Shown: piece by piece, positions 1 to 7,506 of the stretch | How the letters are laid out: each line of letters starts with the position of its first letter | Position numbering within the stretch: position 1 is the first letter of the stretch | NCBI GenBank assembly: GCA_964410665.1 | Contig: CAYPIE010000064.1 | Location: 1 to 35,702 of the forward strand | Length of the DNA: 35,702 nt | Reading direction: 5' to 3' | From: CAYPIE01 sp964410665 | GTDB taxonomy: Bacteria; Planctomycetota; Planctomycetia; Gemmatales; Gemmataceae | The notes under the pieces: model-generated | What the model saw: the letters and a program-made list of their open reading frames with translations, nothing else | The model's database searches: none | What the model was told of the DNA's origin: nothing | Position numbers and translations under genes: made by a program

Positions 1-87
1 TTCCCCGCACCGCAATCGCCTCTGCCTCTTTCCCCGCACCGCAAGCGCCTCTGCCTCTTTCCCCGCACCGCAAGCGCCTCTGCCGCT
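1..87. repeat. Three tandem 29-bp repeat units (left array)
   Basis: Three head-to-tail 29-bp units lie at 1-29, 30-58 and 59-87. They differ at only a few positions, for example AATCGCC against AAGCGCC and CTGCCTCT against CTGCCGCT. Each begins TTCCCCGCACCGCAA and there is no spacer between units. The last unit stops four bases before the sulfatase stop codon. The same unit, reverse complemented, forms the array at the right end of the window. The array is cut by the window edge, so its full length is unknown. Confidence 0.9.
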
Positions 88-91
88 TTCC

Positions 92-1981
92 TTACCGCTC
101 GCTGCCGCCTTTGACCGCGTGTTGGGCCACGCGTTGCACATAGCGGTTGGAGTCCTTCAAGGCTTGCCGCAGAACGGGCTCGGCGTTGGCGGCGCGAGCG
201 TCGAGGCGGTCGAGGACGTTGATTGCCTGAAGCCGCGTCCATTCGTTGGGACTATCCATGGCGTTGATGAGGGTAGGAAGGGCTTGCTCGATGGCTCCCA
301 GGCGACACATAGCGTTGGCGGCAGCGACTTGGACAAATGGCTTCGTATCTTCCAGCCGTTTGACCAGGGCATCTTTGGCCGCCGGATTGACTTGGGGTAA
401 GCTGCCGAGGCCGGTGGCGGCCCAGAAACGCACGGCGGGGTCAGCGTCGTCGAGGCGCTGGGTCAGTTTGGCCAGCTGCTCGGGGTCGCGGGCGTTGGCC
501 AGGTCGGCAGTGGACGCGATCCGGTCAAAGGGGTACCGTTCGGGGTTGGCCCGGACAGCAGTGTAAGGGGGGGTGTTGCCGAAGCGGCTACGCAGGTCGG
601 GTTCGGGCAGCAGGCCGAGGTCGATGATTTTCTTCATCCAGCGACGGTGTTCGGCCCGCAGTCGTTTGAGCGTCTCCTGATGGGCTGGCTCAGCGGCCAG
701 GTTGTTGACCTCGTGCGGGTCGGCCTCGGTGTCATAGAGCTCCTCGGTGGGCTTGCTCAGGGCCATGAACACGGCGTTCGCTCCCTCGAGCTTGCCGGCG
801 TCGGCAAGGCGCTGCCAGACCTGCATGGTGGGCATCTGATACATGTAGCTGATGTGCTGGTGGTGAAAGTAGGGTAGCTGCGGCATGTAGTTGCGGATGT
901 ACTTGAACTGCTGGTCGCGCACGCAGCGGATCAGATCATAGCGTTCATCCATGCGATCGCGATAGCCGTAGATATACTTGCGTGGGGCCATGGCGTGTTT
1001 GCCGAGGAACGGCTTGCCCTGCATTGGCTTGGGCCGTTCAATCCCAGCTAGGCTCAGAACGGTGGGGCCAAAGTCGACAAAGCTGACTAGGCGGTCGCTG
1101 GTGCTGCCCGGCTCACCGGGGACCAGATGGCGCCACTTGGCCGGGCAGCGGATGATCAGCGGCACCCGGGTGCTGGAGTCGTATAGCCAGCGCTTACTCC
1201 GCGGCATTCCAGCACCGTGGTCGGAGTAGAAGAAGACAATGGTGTCATCGGCCAGGCCGTCGGCCTCGAGCTCCTTGAGCAGATTTCCCACTTGGCGGTC
1301 CATGAAGGTGACCATGTCGGCGTAGCGGGCCCAGTCCTTGCGTACCTCGGGGGTGTTCGGGTGGTAGGGGGGCACCGGGGCCTGGTCCGGGTCATGGCGT
1401 TCATTGTCGTTGTAGTCGCGGGTCCGCTGCTGGTATCGGGCTTCGGGCAGCCGGATCTGGCTTTCGTGGCAGGTGGTGAAGTTGAACACGCTGAAGAACG
1501 GCTGATCGCCGCGTCGTTTTTTCCAGTGGGCGTTGCGTCCGGAGGCGTCCCAGGTCGCCTTGGGTTCGTTGAAGTTGTAGTCCTTCTTGGAATTGTTGGT
1601 GCAGTAGTAGCCGGCCTTGCGTAGGTATTCGGGGAAGCAGCGGACTGCGGCGGGCAGCTTGATCTGACAGCGCATATGCTGGCTGCCCAGGGAGGGGGGA
1701 TACATGCCGGTGATCAGGCAGGAGCGGGCCGGGGCGCACACGCCGATGGGGGCGAAGGCATGGGTGTAGCGGACCCCCTGGGTAGCCAGGCGATCGAGAT
1801 TGGGTGTCACTGCATAGTCATCGCCATAGCAGCCCAGGTTGGGGCTGATGTCTTCGCAGGTAATCCACAGGATGTTGGGCTTGGCGGCCTCTTGGGCCGC
1901 GAGGGGCGTCGTGATCAGCCCCAGCAGCAGGAGCAGTCCAAACACGCCGCCGACGATCGAGCCTCGGAACCAACGCAGCAT
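92..1981 (-). CDS. Exported sulfatase with C-terminal HEAT repeats
   Basis: This is a 629-residue secreted sulfatase of the alkaline phosphatase superfamily, predicted to hydrolyse sulfate esters, probably of polysaccharides, in the periplasm or outside the cell. An N-terminal signal peptide has a long Leu/Gly core and a likely cut near LAAQ. Metal-site residues lie in ITCEDISPN, and the formylglycine signature CAPARS has its modifiable Cys at about residue 82. The final ~125 residues form about three HEAT-type helical repeats (DADPAVRFWAATGLG, TKPFVQVAAANAMCRLG, SNRYVQRVAQHAV), probably a protein-interaction surface. The ATG at 1981 is preferred over one 12 codons upstream because GGCGAGG precedes it and the signal peptide then starts cleanly. 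The upstream gene on the same strand ends 75 bases away. The substrate cannot be told from sequence. Confidence 0.93.
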   Translation of the reverse strand: MLRWFRGSIVGGVFGLLLLLGLITTPLAAQEAAKPNILWITCEDISPNLGCYGDDYAVTPNLDRLATQGVRYTHAFAPIGVCAPARSCLITGMYPPSLGSQHMRCQIKLPAAVRCFPEYLRKAGYYCTNNSKKDYNFNEPKATWDASGRNAHWKKRRGDQPFFSVFNFTTCHESQIRLPEARYQQRTRDYNDNERHDPDQAPVPPYHPNTPEVRKDWARYADMVTFMDRQVGNLLKELEADGLADDTIVFFYSDHGAGMPRSKRWLYDSSTRVPLIIRCPAKWRHLVPGEPGSTSDRLVSFVDFGPTVLSLAGIERPKPMQGKPFLGKHAMAPRKYIYGYRDRMDERYDLIRCVRDQQFKYIRNYMPQLPYFHHQHISYMYQMPTMQVWQRLADAGKLEGANAVFMALSKPTEELYDTEADPHEVNNLAAEPAHQETLKRLRAEHRRWMKKIIDLGLLPEPDLRSRFGNTPPYTAVRANPERYPFDRIASTADLANARDPEQLAKLTQRLDDADPAVRFWAATGLGSLPQVNPAAKDALVKRLEDTKPFVQVAAANAMCRLGAIEQALPTLINAMDSPNEWTRLQAINVLDRLDARAANAEPVLRQALKDSNRYVQRVAQHAVKGGSER

Positions 1982-2056
1982 GACCTCGCCTTTCGGAAGG
2001 TGAACCAGGGGAGTCAACCGACCGGCGATGATACTGCTTCAGAGCCGTGAGGTCCA

Positions 2057-3760
2057 TCACTGCGGCGGGGTGCGTACGGCAAACAGCATTCGACAGCGGA
2101 GGTGTGGCTTAGCTGGGTTGCCCATCTCATCGACGACAACTTGCCAATTGGGATCGCGATAGACTTCCTGACGTAGCTGGGTGTGCAATTCCGGCTCGAA
2201 GAGTAAGAAGTCGACCCCCCAGCCATCGAGCACATTTTGCCAGCCGGGTTCAGCCCACTTGACGGTCAGACAGCGTTGCCAGTGCTCCGGGGAGAACAGA
2301 TGGACATGTGAATAGACAATTAAACGGGGCTCGGTCAGCGTCCATATCAAATAGTCGGCGACCATCTCACTGGCAAAGATCGCTCCTTGGCGGGGGTCGA
2401 TTTTGCCCAGCATGGTTGCGATCGGCTCGGGCCAGTCTAGTTGCGTGTTGCTCTGGAGATAGGCAGTGAGTTGCCAAGGTGTCCCTTGCGACACGCTTTG
2501 CTCCAGGGGGCGGGGTGCGCCCGTTCGGAGCCAGGCCATAGGGTTAGACAACCAAACGACCAACCCTAGACAGGCCAGGGCCAATAAGGTCTTGCGGAAG
2601 CAGGGTGCTGCGTTGGGCAAGCGTTCGCTCCAGCGACCCAGCCGGGAAGCGGTGAATTGGGGCAAGACCAGCCAGGGGACGAACAACAACCACCAGACCA
2701 TGGCCCGCTGGTGCACCAGCGGGGGCAGGGCAAAGGCCAGTAACAGCAGAGTATCGCGTGGGGAGTACCAGCGTCGGCGGAATAGTGGCAGGCCCAGGAC
2801 TACAATCAGGCTCCCCAGATAAATCTGGAACGGAGGATTGCTTAGCGACCGGTCCAATGGCTGCCACTCGTCCATGGTGAGGACATTCGGGTGGCGGGCC
2901 ATCTGCAGGGTATGGGCGATCGTGGCGAAACCCGACGGTGTGGCTAGCCCAATGAGCAGCAGAGCAGCCAGAAGGGTCAAGGTCAACCGTCGCCAGGCAC
3001 GATCGCGGCGGACGGCCTGCCAGGAGGGGTGGCGCCAGCTGGGTTGTACTTGCAGTAAGCGGCCTAGCCAAGCACAGCCGAGGACGAGAAACCCGGTGAG
3101 GTAGGAGCCATGACAGTTGGCCCACACCACCATGATCACCGGGATCGCCAGGGTGGCTCGGCGCGAGAGCTCCTGGCGGCTTAAGGCCAGCAGGATTAGG
3201 GCCAGGAACAACTCGCCAAAGACTTGGGGTCGGAAGACGGCCAGGTGGCCCATTTGTAATGTCAACAATAGTGCGACACCGAACAGGGCGGCCAAGCCCG
3301 AGCCGGAGAGCCGCCAGAAGGCTAGCAACAGGATGCCCGTACGCAAGACGACCAGCAGGCTATGCATCAGGGTGAGGAGTTCGACACCACCGGCAGTCTG
3401 GTGCAAGGGATCGCCCCCGGCCAGCCATTCGCCCAGGTGAAACACCTGATAGAGCAGCCATTGCCCGAGCCAGGAATGGCCGACCAGGGGCGAAACCTGG
3501 TCGCCGAAATTGGTAAACGGGTCCCCTTCGGGCAAGGCGCCGTGTTGGGCCACATAGCGACCCACGGCCAGGTGTCCCCAGATATCGGTGTGCCAGAGTG
3601 GGATGGTTTGCAGGAGTAGAAACAGGACACCGAGCAGGGCCACGGCCAGAACTGCGAGACGGGTCAGATACCAGCGGGCGAGCCAGTGCTTCGGGTCGGC
3701 AAAGTCAATTCCGGCCCCCATCCGGGTGGGGAGGGGCGAGGTGGAGGGACGCGCGACCAT
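2057..3760 (-). CDS. Polytopic membrane protein of the 'WH(T/L)..G' family, function unknown
   Basis: This 567-residue protein has about ten or more hydrophobic segments and a soluble C-terminal domain of about 150 residues. Just after the first membrane segment it carries LWHTDIWGHLAVGRY followed by DPFT and HSWLGQWLLY. That pattern recurs in the protein at 29820-31343 (FWHTVVGERIL, DPFSFT, HQWLGE), so the two are paralogues. The arrangement of one membrane helix, an acidic/His loop and many further helices resembles GT-C-fold glycosyltransferases, but I see no decisive catalytic motif, so transferase activity is only a suggestion. The start at 3760 is chosen because AAGG lies about ten bases upstream; the frame stays open 29 codons further without a better site. 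It may be co-transcribed with the sulfatase. Confidence 0.8.
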   Translation of the reverse strand: MVARPSTSPLPTRMGAGIDFADPKHWLARWYLTRLAVLAVALLGVLFLLLQTIPLWHTDIWGHLAVGRYVAQHGALPEGDPFTNFGDQVSPLVGHSWLGQWLLYQVFHLGEWLAGGDPLHQTAGGVELLTLMHSLLVVLRTGILLLAFWRLSGSGLAALFGVALLLTLQMGHLAVFRPQVFGELFLALILLALSRQELSRRATLAIPVIMVVWANCHGSYLTGFLVLGCAWLGRLLQVQPSWRHPSWQAVRRDRAWRRLTLTLLAALLLIGLATPSGFATIAHTLQMARHPNVLTMDEWQPLDRSLSNPPFQIYLGSLIVVLGLPLFRRRWYSPRDTLLLLAFALPPLVHQRAMVWWLLFVPWLVLPQFTASRLGRWSERLPNAAPCFRKTLLALACLGLVVWLSNPMAWLRTGAPRPLEQSVSQGTPWQLTAYLQSNTQLDWPEPIATMLGKIDPRQGAIFASEMVADYLIWTLTEPRLIVYSHVHLFSPEHWQRCLTVKWAEPGWQNVLDGWGVDFLLFEPELHTQLRQEVYRDPNWQVVVDEMGNPAKPHLRCRMLFAVRTPPQ

Positions 3761-4146
3761 AACCACACCTTCTATATTATTTGGGGAAAGCGGAGTTCGA
3801 TTGTCACATGCTGAGGCAGTATACCGGGTTGAGGGGGTTGGTTTCACCTGGGAAGGGATTGCCGAAGCTTGAGGCGAACGGATGGCTTTTTGGTCCAGGG
3901 GTTGCTCGAGGTAGAGGTTGTCGTACTCCGAAGGATCGGGCCAGTTGTTCGTGTCAATGCTGATTCAAGAAAAACACATTCAGCAACGGTGTTAGCGGGG
4001 GAAAAGTGGAGGGATCGTGCCGGTCGACGGGCGGTGAAGTTGCATCGGCGTGCGCATGCCGCATGAAAGAAGCAACGGGTTTGTGTTCCCGTCGGCTCTT
4101 CGAGGGAGGAGTCTCATGCATGATTTCTTTGCAAAGGACCGATGCT
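3761..4146. other. Intergenic region before the pilin genes
   Basis: No gene is visible in these 386 bases between a minus-strand membrane protein gene and the plus-strand pilus locus, so it should hold divergent promoters. Short frames run through it but have no coding character. A good ribosome site (AGGGAGGA, 4103-4110) precedes an ATG at 4120 that is in frame with the pilin, and a second site (AAAGGA, 4133-4138) precedes the ATG at 4147. A GG-N10-GC pattern at 3891-3905 resembles a sigma-54 site but is weak evidence. Confidence 0.6.
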
Positions 4147-4455
4147 ATGTCACGCGTTTTGTCCCGTCTATGGAATGACGATGCGGGTGCGGTGATTGCC
4201 CTAGAATTTCTGTTTGTCGCCACGGTGTTAATCCTGGGCTTAATCGTTGGGCTGACCGCGTTACGCAATGCGATTAACAATGAGTTGGTGGAATCAGGGA
4301 ATGCCATCCTGGCTTTAAGTCAAGGTTTTAGTGTGTCGGGGAGTAGCACCTCGGGTGGGTCTCTGGACGGATCAGCGGTGATCGATACTCCGGGGTTTCT
4401 CGATGGGCCGGTTCCGGTGGCACCGTTTGCGCCGTCTTTGATCGATGTCAACTGA
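4147..4455 (+). CDS. Flp-type pilin-like protein, copy 1 (cysteine-free)
   Basis: This 102-residue protein is probably a pilin or minor pilin of the Tad/Flp system. A short basic leader (MSRVLSRLWNDDAG) is followed by one hydrophobic helix, ALEFLFVATVLILGLIVGL, and a polar C-terminus. Cleavage after Gly14 would leave Glu at mature position 6, or at position 5 if cut after the next Ala; classical type IV pilins have Glu at 5. It shares DGS..IDTPG, the closing P.LID and the whole helix with the two genes downstream, but lacks their four cysteines. The start at 4147 gives a leader of the same length as in both paralogues; an in-frame ATG at 4120 also has a good ribosome site. A terminator-like hairpin follows directly. 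Confidence 0.85.
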   Translation: MSRVLSRLWNDDAGAVIALEFLFVATVLILGLIVGLTALRNAINNELVESGNAILALSQGFSVSGSSTSGGSLDGSAVIDTPGFLDGPVPVAPFAPSLIDVN

Positions 4456-4853
4456 GGCAATTGGCGTTGGGCGTCCCCTTCTTCCAAGCGTCGGGCGGGG
4501 AGGAAGGGGGTGTTTTTGCCGTCGGAGTGGTTGCACCGAGGGAGCCTGGCTTAAGGAATGCTCAGAGCAAAGAGATTTGCTTGAATGGATCTCTTGTAGA
4601 TATCCCAGCGGTTGCGGGGTTTGCAGCCGTGCCATGCAATCTCGCGGATATAGAATCGCTATAATTCGCCGACTTGCCATTTCGTCTTCAGTTTGCCTTG
4701 TTGGACATATCAGAAACAAAATACGATCGCTGCAGCAATACGGGTTCGTATGGGTTTGGTTGGTGGCAGGGACATCTCTGCGTTTAGTCCGCGCATGGTG
4801 CGTGGACCCTCCACCCCGGCCGACTCATCGATTCGCATGGGGAGTCTGCAGCA
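4456..4853. other. Intergenic region between pilin copies 1 and 2
   Basis: These 398 bases hold the terminator-like hairpin described separately, then no convincing gene. A TATAAT hexamer lies at 4660-4665 without a recognisable -35 element. A TTGTTG (4698-4703), 18-base spacer, TACGAT (4722-4727) arrangement lies about 125 bases before the next pilin, and TTGTTGGAC recurs at a similar distance before copy 3. The ribosome site GGGGAG near 4840 serves the next gene. Confidence 0.5.
4475..4517 (+). terminator. Rho-independent terminator after pilin copy 1
   Basis: CCCCTTCTTCC (4475-4485) pairs with GGAGGAAGGGG (4499-4509), an 11-bp stem with one U-G wobble and a 13-base loop. It is followed by GTG and a run of five T at 4513-4517. 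It lies 20 bases past the pilin stop codon. This would let copy 1 be transcribed apart from the other pilins. Confidence 0.6.
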
Positions 4854-5171
4854 ATGCGTCAGGTGTTTGTGAAGTTGTGGCAGGATGATGCGGGTGCGTT
4901 GATTGCCACGGAGTTTTTGTTTGTGGCGACCATCTTGATCATCGGCATCATCGTCGGTCTGGCCAGCGTGCGCGACGCGGTGGTCAGCGAGCTGATCGAG
5001 CTGGGCAATGCGGTGTTAGCATTGAGCCAGGGGTACACGGTCAGCGGACAAACCGGCTGCTGTTCGGCAACCGATGGCTCCCAGGCCATCGATACTCCGG
5101 GCCTGTTGCCCGACCAGAACTGCGTGTCGCCCGCGATTCCAAGCTTGATCGACGCCCTGCCCTGCAACTGA
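4854..5171 (+). CDS. Flp-type pilin-like protein, copy 2 (four cysteines)
   Basis: This 105-residue pilin-like protein has the leader MRQVFVKLWQDDAG, then a hydrophobic helix ATEFLFVATILIIGIIVGL, then a polar stretch (VRDAVVSELIELGNA), then a short C-terminal domain. That domain carries Cys at TGCCS, NCVSP and the terminal PCN, four in all, enough for two disulfides in the oxidising envelope. By eye it matches copy 3 at about 92 of 105 residues, pointing to recent duplication or gene conversion. A ribosome site (GGGGAG) precedes the ATG. Like copy 1 it puts Glu at +6 from the Gly of the leader. It is probably a substrate of the peptidase encoded at 6262-7371. Confidence 0.88.
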   Translation: MRQVFVKLWQDDAGALIATEFLFVATILIIGIIVGLASVRDAVVSELIELGNAVLALSQGYTVSGQTGCCSATDGSQAIDTPGLLPDQNCVSPAIPSLIDALPCN

Positions 5172-5586
5172 TCTTTTGGGTCTGTGGCGAGGGGAGGCCG
5201 GTGGGGACACAGCGAGCCCGGACTCCCTTTCGCATCGTTGGCTCGGTCCAAGTCCAGCCACATTTCTTCGGCGGCATTTCCGCATTTCTGACTGGTTCTA
5301 GCATGGAATGTTGCGCGCCTGCGCGACGGGTGTGAGTCGTCCAAGCTGGCGGTAGGGACCAGTTGCGATACCTCTCGTGACGATTGTGCCAGTTGTAACA
5401 GCCTGGAGATTTCGGGGCTATGGAAAAGCCCTAAAGTCGAGTTGTTGGACCGATTTAGCGAGTTTATGGTGTTCGTGAAACCTGATTCGATTGTCACGAC
5501 CGTGTCCGAAATGCTCTTGGTACTGCTCATACGGAATGAGCGAGGCAGTTCGGAGTGCGCGCGTGCATCAATACGAGGGTTATCGT
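5172..5586. other. Intergenic region between pilin copies 2 and 3
   Basis: No gene is seen in these 415 bases. A possible promoter is TTGTTG (5442-5447), 17-base spacer, TATGGT (5465-5470), at nearly the same distance from the pilin start as a similar pair before copy 2. A small hairpin, GCTCAT-acgga-ATGAGC, occupies 5525-5541. The upstream parts of this spacer and of the 4456-4853 spacer do not otherwise look alike, so the duplication unit was about the gene itself. Confidence 0.5.
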
Positions 5587-5904
5587 ATGCGTCAAGTGTT
5601 TGTGAAGTTGTGGAAGGATGATGCGGGTGCATTGATCGCTACGGAATTTCTCTTCGTAGCGACCATCCTGATCATCGGCATCATCGTCGGTTTGGCCAGC
5701 GTGCGCGACGCGGTGGTCACCGAGCTGGTCGAGCTGGGCAATGCCATCCTGGCGCTCAGCCAGGGCTACATTGTCAGTGGACAAACCGGCTGCTGCTCGC
5801 AGACCGATGGTTCCCAGGCGATTGATACTCCAGGGCTGTTGCCGGAAGCGCTGTGCGTTCCGCCTGCGATTCCTTCGCCGATCGATTCGATCCCCTGCAA
5901 CTGA
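5587..5904 (+). CDS. Flp-type pilin-like protein, copy 3 (four cysteines)
   Basis: This 105-residue near-duplicate of copy 2 has leader MRQVFVKLWKDDAG, the same hydrophobic helix, the same four cysteines (TGCCS, LCVPP, PCN) and the same IDTPGLLP block. Differences are mostly conservative (S/T, I/V) in the helix and more radical (DQN against EAL, SL against SP) in the C-terminal part. That suggests the exposed surface is diverging while the membrane or filament core is constrained. The start at 5587 is set by the paralogues; GAGGG lies about nine bases upstream, and the frame remains open 32 codons further without support. It is probably a filament subunit. Confidence 0.88.
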   Translation: MRQVFVKLWKDDAGALIATEFLFVATILIIGIIVGLASVRDAVVTELVELGNAILALSQGYIVSGQTGCCSQTDGSQAIDTPGLLPEALCVPPAIPSPIDSIPCN

Positions 5905-6261
5905 GTGATGTCTGCTTGCGAGCCTTTGGATGAGCCGAGATCGCCGCGCAACGAACGCCCCTAACAGGCGGACGCGCGATTTGCGGACAGCCTGCATCGG
6001 ATACTCGACGGCGACATAGGATGTGTCGCCTTTCCGGTGGCTTGGAAGGGGCCGGACAGCTGCGAAGACCCTGTTTTTCCCCACGTCTCGCCTGAGTTGA
6101 ACACTTCCTTTTGTCGTTCTGGTTGCGCTGATCCATCACCCTGGACGTTTTCGCGCGGCACGTCGAGCGATTTCTTTACACCTGCTGCACAAGCAACCGC
6201 CGATCTAGCTATCACGCACACGAGGTTGTCTTGTGACTTCTGGCATTCGGTTGGTGGCGAT
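5905..6261. other. Intergenic region before the peptidase-pseudopilin gene
   Basis: This is a 357-base gap. The reading frame of the next gene stays open back to 6037, but that extension (residues such as HTRLSCDFWHSV) does not look like a signal or membrane segment and I treat it as non-coding. The region contains the hairpin at 6010-6030. I see no convincing promoter. Confidence 0.5.
6010..6030 (+). terminator. Possible terminator hairpin after pilin copy 3
   Basis: GGCGACA (6010-6016) and TGTCGCC (6024-6030) form a perfect 7-bp stem with a 7-base loop, followed by only three T. It lies about 105 bases past the pilin stop, so it is a weak terminator at best and may let some transcription pass into the assembly genes. 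Confidence 0.35.
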
Positions 6262-7371
6262 ATGAGTGAACTTGCCTTTCCCGGCCCAATTTCTGCCTGG
6301 TCGTTTTGTACAACTTTGAGCGCGTTTCTCGCGGTGGCGGCCTACACGGACCAACGTCACATGCTGGTGCCCAAGTGGTTGACCCTCCCACTCTTGGCTT
6401 TGGGCTTCCTTGCCAACCTGGTGCGCGGAGCCATCTTGGGGCATCAGGGTCATGCTGTGTTTTGTTTGGAACCGTCGGGTTGGCTCACTGGAGGGCTCGA
6501 TGGCTTGCTATTTAGTCTGGCCGGTTTTGCCGTCGCATTTAGCTTATTTTTCGTGTTGTTCGTCTTGGGCACCTGTAGCGGGGGCGATGTCAAGCTGTTC
6601 GCGGCTCTTGGCAGCTGGATCGGTCCTACCCTGGTGGTGCTGGTTCTGGTCGGAACACTCGTGATTCTTGTCTTGTTTGTCCTGCTGCAGATGATTCGCT
6701 TCACGGTCCTAGGCCGCGTTTGGACGCAGCTACGTACCGCCATTCGGGTACGTCGCGGCGAGGAGATGAAACCGGCAGAGTCACCGGGTGCAGGACTGTT
6801 GCGGTATTCACTGGTGGTGTTCGTGGTGACGCTTCCCTTGTTGTTCTGGGTATGTCGAACCGATCTACGGTTGGTGGGGGAGCCGGGCCAGGCAGCCGGT
6901 GAATCGGGGGAGGCGATTCTCGCTCAGACTTCCCCAGAGCGCTTGACACGCACCCGACGTGGTCGGGGTCGGCAACGCCGTCGTCGCGGAAGTCTCACCG
7001 TGGAGCTGCTACTGGTTCTGCCGATTTTGTTGGGGCTGGTATGGGGGATGGTGCAGTTCAGTTTACTGCAGAGTGCGCAACAACGGTTGGTTGCCGCCAG
7101 TCGTGAAGGTGCTCGGATCGCTTCGTTAGGGGCTTCGATGGCGGAGGTTCAAAACGCAGCCCGCTTGTCACTGGGCTCAGGAGTTCTCAACCAGGCGTCG
7201 ATTGGTCTGCGGCAAATTGATGGCATGGGGAGGTCGGATCCGATGGGGGTGAACGTGGAAGTCACGGTTCGCATTCCTGTCGAAGAGGCTGTGCCAAATT
7301 TACTGGCTTTTCTGGGAATGGAATATCGCGGGGAGCAATTGACCGCTCGTACCGTGATGCGTCGGGAGTGA
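6262..7371 (+). CDS. Prepilin peptidase (CpaA/TadV) fused to a TadE-like pseudopilin
   Basis: This 369-residue inner-membrane protein joins two normally separate Tad proteins. Residues 1-200 are an A24 aspartic prepilin peptidase with catalytic Asp30 in TDQRHMLVPKWLT and Asp109 in SGGDVKLFAALG (the GxGD site), among several membrane helices. Residues 200-243 are a polar linker ending in a strongly basic stretch (RTRRGRGRQRRRR). Residues 243-369 are a TadE-type pseudopilin: Gly243 then SLTVELLLVLPILLGL, placing Glu248 at +5 of a consensus cleavage site, then SREGARIA and an extracytoplasmic domain. No stop, ATG or ribosome site separates the halves. The start at 6262 (weak GGTGGCG site) removes an unconvincing upstream extension. 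The role would be maturing the pilins upstream and, by inference, releasing its own tail. Confidence 0.88.
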   Translation: MSELAFPGPISAWSFCTTLSAFLAVAAYTDQRHMLVPKWLTLPLLALGFLANLVRGAILGHQGHAVFCLEPSGWLTGGLDGLLFSLAGFAVAFSLFFVLFVLGTCSGGDVKLFAALGSWIGPTLVVLVLVGTLVILVLFVLLQMIRFTVLGRVWTQLRTAIRVRRGEEMKPAESPGAGLLRYSLVVFVVTLPLLFWVCRTDLRLVGEPGQAAGESGEAILAQTSPERLTRTRRGRGRQRRRRGSLTVELLLVLPILLGLVWGMVQFSLLQSAQQRLVAASREGARIASLGASMAEVQNAARLSLGSGVLNQASIGLRQIDGMGRSDPMGVNVEVTVRIPVEEAVPNLLAFLGMEYRGEQLTARTVMRRE

Positions 7372-7506
7372 ACAATGGAATCTAGAGGGGACAGGAGGAT
7401 CCCCCGAGGCTTCCGCTTGAGTGGATCAGGCGAGTCGTGGCGCGGCACTCCCCAGGAGGGTGGGGTTCCGGCCAGTGTCCCTCGGAACCTTCAGGAACGA
7501 GATGTC

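Noticed and set aside
1..87. CRISPR-like short repeats at the window ends
   Set aside because: The 29-bp units are directly adjacent without spacers, vary between copies, and no cas gene is present.
3891..3905. TGG-N8-TTGC pattern resembling a sigma-54 promoter before the pilin genes
   Set aside because: It keeps the GG-N10-GC spacing but has few other consensus bases, lies about 240 bases upstream, and several such matches are expected by chance in a window this long.
4660..4665. Perfect TATAAT as the promoter of pilin copy 2
   Set aside because: No -35-like hexamer lies 16-18 bases upstream and no extended -10 TG is present, so I only mention it in the gap entry.
6037..6261. N-terminal extension of the peptidase-pseudopilin gene
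   Set aside because: The frame is open, but the residues lack membrane or signal character, and the A24 domain begins naturally at the ATG at 6262.
6900..6990. Separate internal start for the TadE half of the fusion
   Set aside because: No ATG lies between the domains; a GGGGAGG stretch occurs, but the next TTG in frame is about 28 bases away, so independent initiation looks unlikely.
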